Assembly: GCA_013697655.1 (NCBI GenBank)
Contig: JACCWK010000097.1
Location: forward strand, 1 to 37,210
Source of the DNA: Nitrosospira sp.
GTDB taxonomy: Bacteria; Pseudomonadota; Gammaproteobacteria; Burkholderiales; Nitrosomonadaceae
Direction of reading: 5' to 3'
DNA length: 37,210 bases
Within the stretch, counting starts at the first letter, position 1. Each line of letters starts with the position of its first letter. The position numbers were made by a program, and so were the translations under genes. Below are positions 1-8,629 of the stretch, in pieces. Under the pieces are notes generated by a model. That model ran no database searches, was not told the origin of the DNA, and saw only the letters and a program-made list of their open reading frames with translations.

Positions 1-116
1 CATTAATTTAATCCGTTGCGTAGTATCCATCCTGGGCGTTGATGTAGTCTTTGGAACCTCCATCTTGCCAGCAATGGCAGCGCCCAACTCAATTTTTATC
101 CGTCAGATGAAAATAA

Positions 117-263
117 TTCCGCTTAGCTGTCCATTTTGCAAGAACCTCGTATCTCAATGAGTTCTGTTACCGCTTCAACCGGCGGGAATGGGAAGCAGAG
201 TTGCCATTACGCCTCCTCAACGCTTGCCTGACGCATACTCAGATAAAACTGAAAATGGTTTAG
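117..263 (+). pseudogene. C-terminal remnant of an ISXO2/IS1595-like transposase
   Basis: In the frame starting at 117 the translation contains YLNEFCYRFNRREW followed by LPLRLLNACLTH and a TAG stop at 261-263. This matches the conserved end of ISXO2-like (IS1595 family) DDE transposases, where a YLDEFxxRFNRR block precedes a short leucine-rich tail. A stop codon at 114-116 and no recognisable transposase upstream show that only the C-terminus is left. No terminal inverted repeat was recognised downstream. It is a decayed mobile-element fragment and presumably non-functional. The family call rests on remembered motif similarity. Confidence 0.72.
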
Positions 264-651
264 AGGCATATTCAAAAAAGATGAACTCCACAACCGTTTT
301 TCAGTCTATAACGGCGGGACATTACATCCTGCCAATCCTTCTGGTCAAGGCATTTCAACTATTGAGACTGACCGATAAGATAATAGGTATTTCACTGTTA
401 AAATATCTCCCCTTCCGCTATACAATTACAAACTCAGCCAATACACTAAATTCCATGACAATGTCAGGTTCAACAGGGCGACAATATATCTTCTCCAAGA
501 GTAATCCGGGGATAGGAAAGTTGGTATATGGGCGACAAAACGATAAGAAGTAACGAGGTTGAGGCACTCAATGCGGTGTTCGAGATCCACCTGAGCAGCA
601 CTTAGCTGGACAATGTTATTGAAAGGCCTGTTAATTGCGGAGGAGAATCGC
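264..651. other. Intergenic stretch with no supported gene
   Basis: Between the transposase remnant and the cupredoxin gene, the track ORFs on both strands (188-553 +, 426-692 -) show no family resemblance, signal or composition that supports them. The only functional element I see is the ribosome binding site GGAGGAG just before 652. The cupredoxin promoter should lie here, but I found no convincing -35/-10 pair. Confidence 0.5.
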
Positions 652-1113
652 ATGAGAAAGATTTTGATGGCATCTGCATTAACCTTAAGCATGATTTCGG
701 CCAGCGCCTATGCCGGGGAGAACCATGGCAGTGGAGATATATCTCTCGGCAGCCCGGGCGATCCCACAAAGATTTCACGCACCATTGAAATAACAATGAT
801 CGATAACCGCTTTAAGCCTTCCGAAGTAAACGTGAAACAAGGTGAAACGGTAAAATTTATGCTGAAGAACACTGGCGAGAAAAAACATGAGATGATGATC
901 GCTTCCCCAGAGGAGCTGGATAAGCATGCCAAAATGATGAAAAAATTTCCCGACATGGAACATCACAACGAGCCCAACATGATCACCGTAAATTCGGGTA
1001 AAACGGGAGAACTGGTATGGCATTTTACTGAAGCCGGCACGGTCAATTTTTCCTGCCCGATGCCAGGCCACTCCAAGGGTATGCATGGAACGATTGAGGT
1101 ACAGGCCAAATGA
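652..1113 (+). CDS. Periplasmic cupredoxin (plastocyanin/azurin-like copper protein)
   Basis: A 153-residue secreted blue-copper-type protein. A signal peptide with an AYA-G cleavage site spans about residues 1-21. The single cupredoxin domain carries a full type 1 copper ligand set: H79 in KKHE, C135 in FSCPMPGH, H140, and M144 in SKGM. The acidic and Met/His-rich stretch at about 85-106 (HAKMMKKF, DMEHH) could bind extra copper. The start at 652 is chosen because GGAGGAG lies seven bases upstream and the signal peptide begins there; the track's start at 613 lacks this. The stop overlaps the next gene's start (ATGA), so the two are translationally coupled. Its likely role is periplasmic copper binding or electron transfer, which suits a copper-dependent ammonia oxidiser. 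The exact redox partner cannot be told from sequence. Confidence 0.9.
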   Translation: MRKILMASALTLSMISASAYAGENHGSGDISLGSPGDPTKISRTIEITMIDNRFKPSEVNVKQGETVKFMLKNTGEKKHEMMIASPEELDKHAKMMKKFPDMEHHNEPNMITVNSGKTGELVWHFTEAGTVNFSCPMPGHSKGMHGTIEVQAK

Positions 1114-1592
1114 AAAAATTAGTTCGTAATTTATTAACCGGGTCTATTCTGATCGGCGCCTTTTCGAGTGTCGTCGCAAACGCCACCGCCACAACCATCG
1201 ACGTTTACAAGAGCCCTACCTGCAAATGTTGCGCAAAATGGGTCGACCATATGCGCGCCAATGGATTTACCGTCAATACCCATGATGTGGGCAATAAGGA
1301 GGTACGCGAACGAGCGGGCATTTCCACTACGCTCGGTTCATGCCATACTGCCCTTGTGGATGGTTATGCGATTGAAGGCCACGTGCCCGCGCAGGATATC
1401 AAGCGATTTCTCAAAGAACGTCCCCGTGCTATTGGCCTGACCGCTCCAGGAATGCCTCATGGCTCTCCCGGTATGGAAGGGGCCCGTAGCGATCCTTATG
1501 ACGTACTTTTAATCAACAAACAAGGCGATACGACAGTGTATAGCCGCCATCTTCCATCTGATCCAAAAGAATCCTTGATGAGATTGAAATGA
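1110..1592 (+). CDS. DUF411 family periplasmic metal-binding protein
   Basis: A 160-residue protein with an N-terminal signal peptide (hydrophobic core about residues 7-23, ANA cleavage region). The DUF411 hallmark follows: SPTCKCCAKWVDHM with C38, C40 and C41, a second cysteine/histidine pair at C78-H79, and GHVPAQDI further on. DUF411 proteins are typically encoded next to copper resistance and copper trafficking genes and are thought to bind copper in the periplasm; the biochemical role is poorly defined. The start overlaps the cupredoxin stop by four bases (ATGA), which indicates one operon and probably joint function in copper handling. It is longer than minimal DUF411 proteins because of a Gly/Pro/Met-containing insert (GMPHGSPGMEG) and a C-terminal extension. 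Confidence 0.88.
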   Translation: MKKLVRNLLTGSILIGAFSSVVANATATTIDVYKSPTCKCCAKWVDHMRANGFTVNTHDVGNKEVRERAGISTTLGSCHTALVDGYAIEGHVPAQDIKRFLKERPRAIGLTAPGMPHGSPGMEGARSDPYDVLLINKQGDTTVYSRHLPSDPKESLMRLK

Positions 1593-1665
1593 GGAGCTTA
1601 AGATCTCCTGTTACTCGTGCCGCCGGAGCCGCATCCGTGGCGAAGGACATAAAAGGCAAGGAGTC

Positions 1666-2244
1666 ATGAGGCTGCGTTATTTCCTGATAAGTGTAGCGGT
1701 TGGATTTATGGTTGGTTGTGGTGAATCGAAGCCTCCTGCCGCCACGCCGCCAGTAACCACTGCTACGCCGGCGCCTTCCGCTACTGCACCGACCTCACCC
1801 GCTGTCGAATCGACACCACCCCCGGCGGGACCGGCGCCGTCTACTGCCGCACAGGAGGTGCAGCCAAAAAATTTGGCAGCACGTAATTTAGACCCGGAGA
1901 AAATCAAACGTGGTGAGGCTGTTTATCGCGCAAACTGTGCAAACTGTCACGGACCCAATGGTGAGGCTACTCCGGGTTGGCGAAATCCGGGAGCCGACGG
2001 CAGATATCCGCCGCCGCCGCTGGACGGAAGTGCACACGCTTGGCATCACTCAACCGAGACGCTGGAAACAATGATTCGAGTAGGTAGTCCGGCTGCTATC
2101 GGGGGCATGCCGGCTTGGGATGGCAAGCTGACAAATCAGCAAATTGATGATGTGATTGTCTGGATTAAATCACTATGGCCTGACGAAGTTTACGACATCT
2201 GGCTTAAAGAAATAGAGAATAAGCCGCAACCCAAACAAAACTGA
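1666..2244 (+). CDS. Lipoprotein mono-heme cytochrome c
   Basis: A 192-residue protein. It begins with a lipoprotein signal peptide whose lipobox ends at C18 (FMVGC). A low-complexity Pro/Ala/Thr linker (about residues 22-62) follows, then a class I cytochrome c domain with heme motif CANCH at 91-95 and a probable axial methionine M148 in GGMPAW. It is therefore a membrane-anchored periplasmic electron carrier on a flexible tether. AAGGAG lies just upstream of the ATG. It follows the DUF411 gene by 73 bases and probably belongs to the same transcription unit. Its partners may include the cupredoxin two genes upstream; this is inferred from proximity only. Confidence 0.9.
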   Translation: MRLRYFLISVAVGFMVGCGESKPPAATPPVTTATPAPSATAPTSPAVESTPPPAGPAPSTAAQEVQPKNLAARNLDPEKIKRGEAVYRANCANCHGPNGEATPGWRNPGADGRYPPPPLDGSAHAWHHSTETLETMIRVGSPAAIGGMPAWDGKLTNQQIDDVIVWIKSLWPDEVYDIWLKEIENKPQPKQN

Positions 2245-2397
2245 GTGCTGACGCTAATATTGCTGGCGCCGTCGTTGGGTACTGCCACTCAAAATGCGTT
2301 AAATGCGGTTGACTGCACCATTGCGCATGAATACCAAGCGGGTGCCTTGAGTCCCTCGATTAATCCTAATTGCGAGCGGTCGTCGTTTAATACTTAA
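2245..2397 (+). CDS. Possible small exported protein, 50 codons
   Basis: This ORF is too short for the supplied track. It starts with GTG immediately after the cytochrome c stop and runs 50 codons to TAA. The translation begins with a short hydrophobic stretch (LTLILLAPSLG) followed by a polar part with two cysteines. No ribosome binding site is visible other than possible re-initiation from the preceding stop, and I recognise no family. It may be noise. Confidence 0.25.
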   Translation: MLTLILLAPSLGTATQNALNAVDCTIAHEYQAGALSPSINPNCERSSFNT

Positions 2398-2400
2398 AGA

Positions 2401-2799
2401 TTAGATCAACTCTGATTTCGGTGGCCCCTTCTTTACTGCGGCACGGGCTGGAAGCTTCTCGCGAATACGCGCCGACTTCCCGGAACGATCGCGCAAATAA
2501 TATAATTTGGCACGGCGGACATCACCTCGACGCTTGATCTCTATGCTGGCAATTAGTGGCGAATAGGTCTGGAAAGTCCGCTCCACGCCCTCCCCACTGG
2601 ATACTTTGCGCACGGTAAAGGCTGAGTTGAGGCCACGATTGCGCTTGGCGATTACAACACCTTCATAAGCTTGCACCCGTTTACGATCGCCTTCAACCAC
2701 TTTGACGCTAACGATTACGGTGTCGCCTGGGGAAAAATCTGGAATTATCTTGCCAAGACGGCTAATTTCTTCGCTTTCGAGTTGTTCGATCAGATTCAT
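2401..2799 (-). CDS. rplS: 50S ribosomal protein L19
   Basis: A 132-residue protein starting [12 protein letters not shown] with the L19 signatures [28 protein letters not shown] and [18 protein letters not shown]19 sits at the 30S-50S interface of the ribosome. Length is slightly above the usual 115-125 because of a C-terminal extension rich in Lys and Pro. A strong AAGGAG lies eight bases before the ATG. It is the last gene of the rpsP-rimM-trmD-rplS operon, 29 bases after trmD. No Rho-independent terminator was recognised downstream. Confidence 0.98.
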   Translation of the reverse strand: MNLIEQLESEEISRLGKIIPDFSPGDTVIVSVKVVEGDRKRVQAYEGVVIAKRNRGLNSAFTVRKVSSGEGVERTFQTYSPLIASIEIKRRGDVRRAKLYYLRDRSGKSARIREKLPARAAVKKGPPKSELI

Positions 2800-2828
2800 T
2801 TGTTACTCCTTACTTATTTCGCTTGATT

Positions 2829-3599
2829 TCAGTTAGTTTTGTAAGCGTGCTTGAATTCTTCCAGTAACTTCTCTTCTTCCCCCGTCAAGCCCCGTTCAAT
2901 TTTCAATGCCAGCAAATCCGGTCTTCTAAGCCATGTTCTTCCCAATGACTGCTGCAAACGCCAGCGGTTGATGCTGGAGTGATTTCCGGACATTAATACG
3001 TCCGGAACGGCATCTCCCTGATAAACCTCGGGCCGCGTATAGTGGGGAAAATCAAGTAACCCACATACGAACGAGTCCTGCAAAGCTGATTCCGGGTCGC
3101 CGAGCACGCCTGGCATTTGTCGTACCAGACAATCTATCAGCACCATCGCCGCCAGTTCTCCACCAGAAAGCACATAATCGCCAATAGAGATTTCGTCATC
3201 TATCTGGCGCGCTATCAGACGTTCGTCTACACCTTCGTAGCGTCCGGCGAGAAGCACCAATGCCGGCAGGCCGCATAGCTCCATCACCATGTCATGATCG
3301 AGGAGTCGCCCTTGTGGAGAAAGATATATCACTTTCGCCCCGCTAATTCCCAGGGCCGACTGCCTGGCCCTTGCTGCGGCAATGGCTTTATCCAGCGGTT
3401 GCGCCAGCATCAACATTCCTGGCCCGCCGCCATACGGGCGGTCATCCACCGTGCGGTAATTATCTTCAGTAAAATCGCGCGGATTCCAGGCTTGCAACCG
3501 ATAAATCGCTTTGTCCTTCGCCCGGGCGGTTATTCCATGCCTCGTAACGGCGTCAAACATTTCCGGAAACAACGTGATAACGTCGATTTCAAAGGTCAT
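2829..3599 (-). CDS. trmD: tRNA (guanine-N1)-methyltransferase TrmD
   Basis: A 256-residue SPOUT-class enzyme that methylates G37 of tRNAs reading CNN codons and prevents frameshifting. Visible signatures are the N-terminal [24 protein letters not shown], the AdoMet-knot region [13 protein letters not shown] and [18 protein letters not shown], and the C-terminal [11 protein letters not shown] block. The start at 3599 gives the canonical N-terminus two bases after the rimM stop; the track's extension to 3620 would overlap rimM and is rejected. Length is typical for the family. Confidence 0.97.
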   Translation of the reverse strand: MTFEIDVITLFPEMFDAVTRHGITARAKDKAIYRLQAWNPRDFTEDNYRTVDDRPYGGGPGMLMLAQPLDKAIAAARARQSALGISGAKVIYLSPQGRLLDHDMVMELCGLPALVLLAGRYEGVDERLIARQIDDEISIGDYVLSGGELAAMVLIDCLVRQMPGVLGDPESALQDSFVCGLLDFPHYTRPEVYQGDAVPDVLMSGNHSSINRWRLQQSLGRTWLRRPDLLALKIERGLTGEEEKLLEEFKHAYKTN

Positions 3600-3601
3600 G
3601 G

Positions 3602-4111
3602 CTAATAGTCCACGCCCCAATCCACCGTTATCCGGCCAACCTTCAAATCTACTTTAACAATTACCTGATCGACGAACGGGATGAGTCTTCCCCTTTCATC
3701 TTCCATAATTTTCACTTGAAGCACGTCGTTGGCGCCGGTTTCCAGTAATCCGATCACTTTCCCCAATTCTTCATTCTGAAGGTTGACGACCTCAAGACCA
3801 ATCAGATCTGACCAATAGTAGCCGTCGTTACCGTTTTTTGATAAAACCGGTAACAGGTCGCGAGGAATCGCAACCTGCATACCCTTCAATTTCATTGCCG
3901 CGCTACGGTCAGTACATTGCTCAAGTCCGGCGGTCAGTACGTTTCCGTGAACGCCGCATCCGGTGACCTTTACCTCTCGCCAATCACCATCGCCGCTGCC
4001 CAGCCACCACACTGGATAGCCGCGCAACCCGTCTACATATTCGGTGTAGGGAAAAACCTTGAGGCCGCCTAATATACCGAAGGGGCCGATAATACGCCCC
4101 ATTACTATCAT
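3602..4111 (-). CDS. rimM: Ribosome maturation factor RimM
   Basis: A 169-residue 16S rRNA processing factor that binds S19 during 30S maturation. The N-terminal RimM barrel ([21 protein letters not shown]) and the C-terminal PRC-barrel ([40 protein letters not shown]) are both present and of normal length. I choose the ATG at 4111, with AGAGGA about 13 bases upstream. The track's start at 4168 is a TTG inside rpsP and would add a Lys/Glu-rich 19-residue tail. Another ATG lies three codons further in. The start is less certain than the gene. Confidence 0.92.
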   Translation of the reverse strand: MIVMGRIIGPFGILGGLKVFPYTEYVDGLRGYPVWWLGSGDGDWREVKVTGCGVHGNVLTAGLEQCTDRSAAMKLKGMQVAIPRDLLPVLSKNGNDGYYWSDLIGLEVVNLQNEELGKVIGLLETGANDVLQVKIMEDERGRLIPFVDQVIVKVDLKVGRITVDWGVDY

Positions 4112-4133
4112 CGGTCCGGCTAATTCCTCTGGC

Positions 4134-4400
4134 TTAGCTGGTTCCTTCGACTTTTTGCTTTGCACCAAACTGCCTGACCAGCCTTGTCACAGTGTCGGAT
4201 AGTTGCGCACCCTGTGATTGCCAATGAGTAACGCGATCCAGTTGAACACGTAAGGCTTCTTCGCCTCCAGCCGCACGGGGATTATAAAAACCAATACGCT
4301 CAATGAACTTGCCATCACGTGCGTTGCGGGAGTCCGCTACTACCATGTTGAAAAATGGGCGTTTCTTGGCACCGCTTCGTGCCAGTCGAATAATGACCAT
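4134..4400 (-). CDS. rpsP: 30S ribosomal protein S16
   Basis: An 88-residue protein starting [25 protein letters not shown], the unmistakable S16 N-terminus, followed by [10 protein letters not shown]. It is needed for 30S assembly. It is the first gene of the rpsP-rimM-trmD-rplS operon, with a plausible sigma70 promoter about 40-70 bases upstream. The ribosome binding site is weak (only AGG about ten bases before the ATG). Confidence 0.98.
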   Translation of the reverse strand: MVIIRLARSGAKKRPFFNMVVADSRNARDGKFIERIGFYNPRAAGGEEALRVQLDRVTHWQSQGAQLSDTVTRLVRQFGAKQKVEGTS

Positions 4401-4438
4401 GTATATGCCTATGGAGGTCTGAAACCGAAAAGGGTGTG

Positions 4439-4468
4439 ATTCTACGGTAATCGTTACTCTATTAGCAA
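4439..4468 (-). promoter_or_regulatory. Predicted sigma70 promoter of the rpsP operon
   Basis: On the minus strand TTGCTA and TAGAAT are separated by 18 bases. The implied transcription start lies about 30 bases before the rpsP ATG. Match quality is good at -10 and moderate at -35. It was read by eye. Confidence 0.55.
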
Positions 4469-4649
4469 GTATAAAATATCGGCGTAGAAAGAATGCTGAA
4501 AGACAAAAGCGGAGTGACCACCCTCTCTTCTTGAAGGATAGCGCCTGGCCACGCTGCGAGCATACTCTTTAGACAAAAATTAAGGAAATTCTCTTCAGTA
4601 CGTCCCGGAGTTTTCCAGTAATACTTTTCACAAGGGCTACTCAACGGAC

Positions 4650-7394
4650 CTAGTGCGCTTGTTCCCAATTCGGTCCCACGCCCACTTCCACCAGCAGCGG
4701 CACATCCAGTTGTGCTACACCGCCCATAAGCCGGGGCAACCCGTCTTTTATGGATTCGATCTCTTCAACCGGCACTTCCAGCACCAACTCGTCATGGACT
4801 TGCATAATAAGTTTGCTGCGCAGATTTTCTTTTGTTAACCAGTCATGGACCGCGATCATCGCAAGCTTGATGACGTCAGCCGCCGTACCTTGCATCGGCG
4901 CATTAATAGCGGCACGTTCCGTACCCTGCCTGCGATTACCATTGGGACTATTGATCTCCGGTAGCCACAGTCTCCGTCCGAACACGGTTTCCACGTACCC
5001 GGTTTTCCTGGCGGCTTCCCTTGTACGCTGCATGTAATTTGCAACTCCCGGATAGCGTGCAAAGTAACGTTCCATGTACATGCGGGCGGCGGATCGTTCA
5101 ATACCGAGTTGCGAAGCGAGACCGAATTCGGACATCCCGTAAATGAGGCCGAAGTTAATGATTTTGGCGTAGCGGCGCTGCTCATTATCCACCGCGTCGA
5201 GTTCGACTCCGAAGACTTCCGCCGCAGTGGCGCGATGTATGTCTTCGCCCGCGGCAAAGGCTTGGAGCAGCCCGGCGTCTTGCGATATATGCGCCATGAT
5301 GCGTAGCTCGATCTGAGAATAATCCGCAGAAATGATGTTGTGCCTCGGCGATGCGATAAATGCTTCCCGAATACGTCGGCCTTCGAGGGTACGCACAGGA
5401 ATATTTTGCAGATTGGGTTCGTTACTGGCAAGCCGCCCGGTCACCGCCACCGCTTGCGCGTAATTGGTGTGCACTCGTCCAGTGGCGGCGTCCACCATGC
5501 GTGGTAACTTATCCGTATAAGTAGATTTAAGCTTGGCAAGGCCGCGGTGATCGAGGAGGATTCTTGCCAAGGGATAGTTCAAAGCAAGCTGCTGCAGCAC
5601 GTCTTCATCCGTGGATGGCGTACCGCCTGGCGTTTTTTTTATGACGGGAAGCTTGAGTTGATGGAAAAGTATTTCCTGAATTTGCTTCGGAGAATTCAAA
5701 TTAAAGGGTTGACCGGCGATTGCGTGTGCCCGGCTTTCCAGCACCAGCATTTTCTCGCCCAGTTCGCGGCTTTGGATTTCCAGCAACTTTAAGTCTATTA
5801 ATACGCCATTACGCTCCATCTCAAATAGTATGTTCAATACCGGCATTTCGAGCGTGCGATAGATATAATCCAGCTTTACGTGCCCCGCTATGTCCGGGTA
5901 CAAGTGTTGATGCAGTTGCAGCGTGATATCAGCGTCCTCCGCTGCATATTGCGTCGCACGTTCGACATCCACCTGATCAAAACATATTCGCCCGACTCCC
6001 TTGCCCGTGAGTTCATCATAGCTAATGGTTTTGGCCCCCAGATGCCTCAACGCAAGATTATCCATATCATGGGGGCGGTGGGATTCAATTACATACGACT
6101 GCAACAGCGTATCATGAGCGATACCGTTCAAAGCAACGCCATGATTTGCAAAAATGTGTTTGTCATATTTGAGATTCTGCCCAACTTTGGGTCGGGTTGC
6201 ATCTTCCAGCCATGGCTTGAGTTTATCGATCACGAAATCGACTGACAATTGCAGCGGAGCGCCAGCATACCGGTGAGTCAGCGGCAGATAGGCTCCTTGA
6301 TGGGGCTCAATTGAGAATGCGATTCCGACAAGTTGCGCCTGCATCGGATTTAGCCCGGTAGTTTCCGTGTCAACCGAAACCAGTGGCGCAGCATTGATAA
6401 GCGTGATCCATTCGTCTAACTGGGATTCGGTGAAAATGGTTCGGTAGTCGGCGGTCATCCTATCCGAAGATTGCCGCTCCGCATCATCTGGCTGATCTGC
6501 GATAGCGGAAGGCATACCGCCTGCCTCCCTTGCATCCACCAAACCCGTTTCTTGCTGCAATTCCCGCAACCAGGTTTTAAAATCCAGCCGCTCATACAAC
6601 TCTGCTAATTTTGTGGTATCCCGCGGCTGTAAGCCCAGATCGTGTAAACCGACAGGTAAAACCACGTCGCACTTAATAGCCAGTAGTTCGCGCGATCTGC
6701 TCAGCCAACCAAGAGCGGTGCGTAGATTCTCCCCGACCACGCCCCCTATTTCATTGGCATGAGCGATAATATTATCCAGCGTTCCATACTGAGTAAGCCA
6801 TTTCACAGCTGTTTTAGGACCCACCTTTTCTACGCCCGGAATGTTATCCACCGCGTCCCCGACCAAGGCCAGATAATCGAGCATGCGTCCTGGGGTGACG
6901 CCAAACTTGACAAGAACGGCAGCTTCATTGAGTGTTTCATTACTCATGGTATTGACCAGCGTCACTTGCGGATTCACCAATTGCGCAATGTCTTTATCGC
7001 CGGTAGAAATTACGCAACGCATGTTTTCGCGCTCGGCCTGTTTAGCCAATGTACCAATCACATCATCTGCTTCCACCCCTTCCACGATCAGCATCGGCCA
7101 GCCCATTGCGTTTACGCACTCATGCAGCGGCGCGAGCTGCGCCGCCAGATCGTCCGGCATGGGTGGACGATGCGATTTATATTCTGCATAGAGATCGTCG
7201 CGGAAAGTCTTGCCTTTTGCATCAAATACGCAGGCGCTATAATGAGCCTGGTAATCCTTGTGCAAACGTCGCAGCATGTTGAGCACGCCAAAAATCGCGC
7301 CAGTAGGTTCGTTTTTGCGGTTGCGTAAATCCGGCATGGCATGGAAGGCGCGATACAGGTAGGATGAACCATCAACCAGCAATAATGTTTTCAT
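4650..7394 (-). CDS. polA: DNA polymerase I
   Basis: A 914-residue three-domain polymerase. The 5' nuclease domain (about 1-290) opens with LLLVDGSSYLYRAFHA and has the DKD acidic cluster and helix-hairpin-helix (IPGVEKVGPKTA). The 3'-5' proofreading exonuclease appears active because its DTETTG motif at 342-347 is intact. The polymerase domain has motif A (ADYSQIELR, about 690), motif B (RYAKIINFGLIYGMS) and motif C (QVHDEL, about 865). It fills Okazaki gaps and acts in excision repair. The ATG at 7394 has GGAAG nearby. The divergent LOG gene starts only 20 bases away, so the promoter must lie inside that gene or overlap its start. A 250-base gap, holding the rpsP promoter, follows downstream. 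Confidence 0.98.
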   Translation of the reverse strand: MKTLLLVDGSSYLYRAFHAMPDLRNRKNEPTGAIFGVLNMLRRLHKDYQAHYSACVFDAKGKTFRDDLYAEYKSHRPPMPDDLAAQLAPLHECVNAMGWPMLIVEGVEADDVIGTLAKQAERENMRCVISTGDKDIAQLVNPQVTLVNTMSNETLNEAAVLVKFGVTPGRMLDYLALVGDAVDNIPGVEKVGPKTAVKWLTQYGTLDNIIAHANEIGGVVGENLRTALGWLSRSRELLAIKCDVVLPVGLHDLGLQPRDTTKLAELYERLDFKTWLRELQQETGLVDAREAGGMPSAIADQPDDAERQSSDRMTADYRTIFTESQLDEWITLINAAPLVSVDTETTGLNPMQAQLVGIAFSIEPHQGAYLPLTHRYAGAPLQLSVDFVIDKLKPWLEDATRPKVGQNLKYDKHIFANHGVALNGIAHDTLLQSYVIESHRPHDMDNLALRHLGAKTISYDELTGKGVGRICFDQVDVERATQYAAEDADITLQLHQHLYPDIAGHVKLDYIYRTLEMPVLNILFEMERNGVLIDLKLLEIQSRELGEKMLVLESRAHAIAGQPFNLNSPKQIQEILFHQLKLPVIKKTPGGTPSTDEDVLQQLALNYPLARILLDHRGLAKLKSTYTDKLPRMVDAATGRVHTNYAQAVAVTGRLASNEPNLQNIPVRTLEGRRIREAFIASPRHNIISADYSQIELRIMAHISQDAGLLQAFAAGEDIHRATAAEVFGVELDAVDNEQRRYAKIINFGLIYGMSEFGLASQLGIERSAARMYMERYFARYPGVANYMQRTREAARKTGYVETVFGRRLWLPEINSPNGNRRQGTERAAINAPMQGTAADVIKLAMIAVHDWLTKENLRSKLIMQVHDELVLEVPVEEIESIKDGLPRLMGGVAQLDVPLLVEVGVGPNWEQAH

Positions 7395-7414
7395 TTAACT
7401 TCCAAAGGTTTCCG

Positions 7415-8143
7415 ATGAACACGCAAGACAAATTAGCCAGTACTATGACGAATGATTTCCTGGAAAAAACCTGGTCAGCGAGGGAGTCGTGGCGCGTGTT
7501 CGGCATTATGGCAGAATTTGTCGAGGGCACGGAACGCTTGAATTCGATCCGGCCCGCAGTCAGTATTTTTGGCAGTGCGCGAACGCTTCCCGATCATCCT
7601 AACTATAAATTAACCGAGCAGATCACCCGGCAATTGTCGGATGCTGGTTTTTCGGTAATTTCCGGCGGCGGACCAGGTATTATGGAAGCGGCCAACAAGG
7701 GTGCTTATTTCGGTGCATCGCCGAGTATCGGATTGAATATACAGCTTCCCCATGAACAACATCGCAACATATATCAGGACGTCAGCCAGACTTTCCGCCA
7801 TTTTTTTGCACGCAAATATATGTTCGTGAAATTTGCAACAGCCTATGTAGTGCTGCCCGGCGGGTTTGGCACGCTGGACGAACTGATGGAGGCGCTCACG
7901 CTGGTTCAAACCGGCAAAACCCGGAAAATGCCAATTATTCTGGTTTGTTCGGAATTCTGGCGTGGCATGCTTGACTGGCTCAGACAATCCCTCGTGGTCG
8001 AGGGCATGATCTCGCCAGAGGATATGGATTTGATACAGGTAATCGATGAGCCCTGCGAAGTAGTCAATGCTATCTTCCAGTATTACGAAACTCGGGGCTT
8101 CGAACCTTCCGCAGCAGAACGCGAAGTGCAACTCAATCTGTAA
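7415..8143 (+). CDS. LOG-family protein (TIGR00730-type Rossmann fold)
   Basis: A 242-residue protein of the lysine-decarboxylase-like / LOG family. The nucleotide-binding signatures VISGGGPGIMEAANKGA and the PGGFGTLDELMEALT motif (PGGxGTxxE) are both intact. Characterised LOG proteins hydrolyse nucleoside 5'-monophosphates to a base and ribose phosphate (cytokinin activation in plants and some bacteria, purine salvage in others); the substrate here is unknown. The start at 7415 is chosen because AAAGG sits eight bases upstream; the track's 7364 start lies within polA. It leads a run with a DUF2782 protein, thrB and a BPSS1780-family protein. Confidence 0.88.
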   Translation: MNTQDKLASTMTNDFLEKTWSARESWRVFGIMAEFVEGTERLNSIRPAVSIFGSARTLPDHPNYKLTEQITRQLSDAGFSVISGGGPGIMEAANKGAYFGASPSIGLNIQLPHEQHRNIYQDVSQTFRHFFARKYMFVKFATAYVVLPGGFGTLDELMEALTLVQTGKTRKMPIILVCSEFWRGMLDWLRQSLVVEGMISPEDMDLIQVIDEPCEVVNAIFQYYETRGFEPSAAEREVQLNL

Positions 8144-8202
8144 CAGCGATGTCAGATGATATAGAATGAGCACATTGATCGTATGACATGTTCGGAGACG
8201 CC

Positions 8203-8565
8203 ATGCGTCAAATAATTGTTGCATTGTTGTTGAGCTCCGCAGTATCTGCCGCGGCGCAGTCCACTCGACCCAAGGATTTGCGGCCCCTGCCAGAGGTACC
8301 AGAACCACCCGAGCTGGCCTTGCCCTCACCTGGGGCTGGCGAGGAGGATTCCTCGCTCGAGCCGCAGGTTACGATCACAAAGCGCGGAGAGGATAAGGTC
8401 GAGGAATATCGTCTAAACGGGCGTATCTACATGATCAAGATTACCCCCCGCATCGGTATGCCGTACTATCTGATTGACAACTTTGGAGACGGTACATTTG
8501 CCACCGGCACGGGCGGTCTTGATCAAGGCGTCCGGCCTCCCATGTGGGTGATACGCCAGTTTTAA
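8203..8565 (+). CDS. DUF2782 family small exported protein
   Basis: A 120-residue protein with a signal peptide (IIVALLLSSAVSAAA, cleavage near residue 18). A proline/glutamate-rich linker (PLPEVPEPPELALPSP) follows, then a compact C-terminal domain with VTITKRGEDKVEEYRLNGR and MIKITPRIGMPYYLID, which is the DUF2782 pattern. Its function is not known; proteobacterial members commonly sit between polA and thrB, as here. The ATG at 8203 has GGAG seven bases upstream, better than the track's 8188. It lies 59 bases after the LOG gene on the same strand and is probably co-transcribed. Confidence 0.82.
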   Translation: MRQIIVALLLSSAVSAAAQSTRPKDLRPLPEVPEPPELALPSPGAGEEDSSLEPQVTITKRGEDKVEEYRLNGRIYMIKITPRIGMPYYLIDNFGDGTFATGTGGLDQGVRPPMWVIRQF

Positions 8566-8629
8566 ATTTCCATAAAAGGCAGTAAGATCGCACCGACTTA
8601 TAGCGCTTCTGCCTCCTTTTCTCTCACTC

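Noticed and set aside
1-116. Open frames at the left edge on both strands, including a minus-strand frame ending in DGYYATD
   Set aside because: Too short and cut by the edge; a minus-strand stop bounds the second at about 25 codons. No family recognised.
188-553. 121-residue plus-strand ORF
   Set aside because: It begins inside the transposase remnant in another frame, has no ribosome binding site and no recognisable domain.
426-692. 88-residue minus-strand ORF
   Set aside because: It overlaps the cupredoxin start, including its ribosome site, and shows no family resemblance.
4462-4668. 68-residue minus-strand ORF between polA and rpsP
   Set aside because: It overlaps the polA end and the rpsP promoter region and has no coding signature.
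7610-8329. 239-residue minus-strand ORF opposite the LOG gene
   Set aside because: Antisense shadow of two well-supported genes, with low-quality composition (many His/Cys/Phe) and no motif.
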